Below, piece by piece: positions 61,307 through 64,000 of a DNA stretch of 64,000 nt (position 1 is its first letter; the number at the start of each line of letters is the position of its first letter). The notes under the pieces are model-generated. The model was not told the origin of the DNA. It saw only the letters and a list, made by a program, of their open reading frames with translations, and ran no database searches. The stretch is from Sisyra terminalis (taxonomy: Eukaryota > Arthropoda > Insecta > Neuroptera > Sisyridae), in the NCBI GenBank assembly GCA_958496175.1, contig OY292276.1, positions 31,144,449-31,208,448 on the forward strand, read 5' to 3'. Made by a program: the position numbers and the translations under genes.

Positions 61307-64000
<2,694 letters not shown>

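Overview
The window is AT-rich animal nuclear DNA with introns, almost certainly from an insect. The Ras-family protein encoded here matches the insect Ric type closely, and the intergenic DNA and introns are full of arthropod-type DNA transposon relics and MITEs. I cannot name the species. No prokaryotic features, CRISPR arrays or rRNA genes are seen.

Layout. (1) 1-16572, + strand: the middle and 3' part of a CREB-regulated transcription coactivator gene (CRTC). The N-terminal CREB-binding exons lie before the window. Its introns carry a Tc1-like element with a hAT MITE nested inside it, a mariner-type transposase relic, two or three TTAA-flanked repeats, hAT MITEs and a non-LTR retrotransposon fragment. 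(2) About 16.6-25.7 kb: CRTC 3' UTR, then a repeat-filled spacer with an 800-bp palindrome and a Helitron-like element inserted into a foldback MITE. (3) 25713-28755, +: a complete four-exon adenosine deaminase-like gene (ADAL). (4) 30541-33537, -: a complete four-coding-exon Ric/RIT-type small GTPase gene. (5) 35917-42860, +: a five-exon spatacsin (SPG11) homologue with an intact C-terminal domain and an apparently short N-terminus. It is divergent from Ric. (6) 42.9-61.2 kb: about 18 kb without a recognisable coding gene, holding SINEs, MITEs, an (AT)n tract and two stretches richer in GC that may be regulatory. (7) 61253-61306, +: a probable first coding exon of another gene that runs off the window; I do not recognise its product.

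The four identified genes are independent housekeeping or signalling functions: cAMP-responsive transcription, purine nucleoside or N6-methyl-AMP deamination, Ras-type signalling, and lysosome/autophagy maintenance. They do not form a pathway. The most distinctive content is the mobile-element record. A foldback family with six copies or half copies clusters between 24 and 45.5 kb, with one copy split by a Helitron, one nested in another element, and one whose two arms match each other but not the rest of the family. There are also a tRNA-derived SINE family with two copies, several hAT MITEs with readable 8-bp target duplications, and a MITE sharing its ends with a mariner relic 47 kb away.

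Exon boundaries were read by hand from GT/AG sites and frame continuity; no alignment or search was run.
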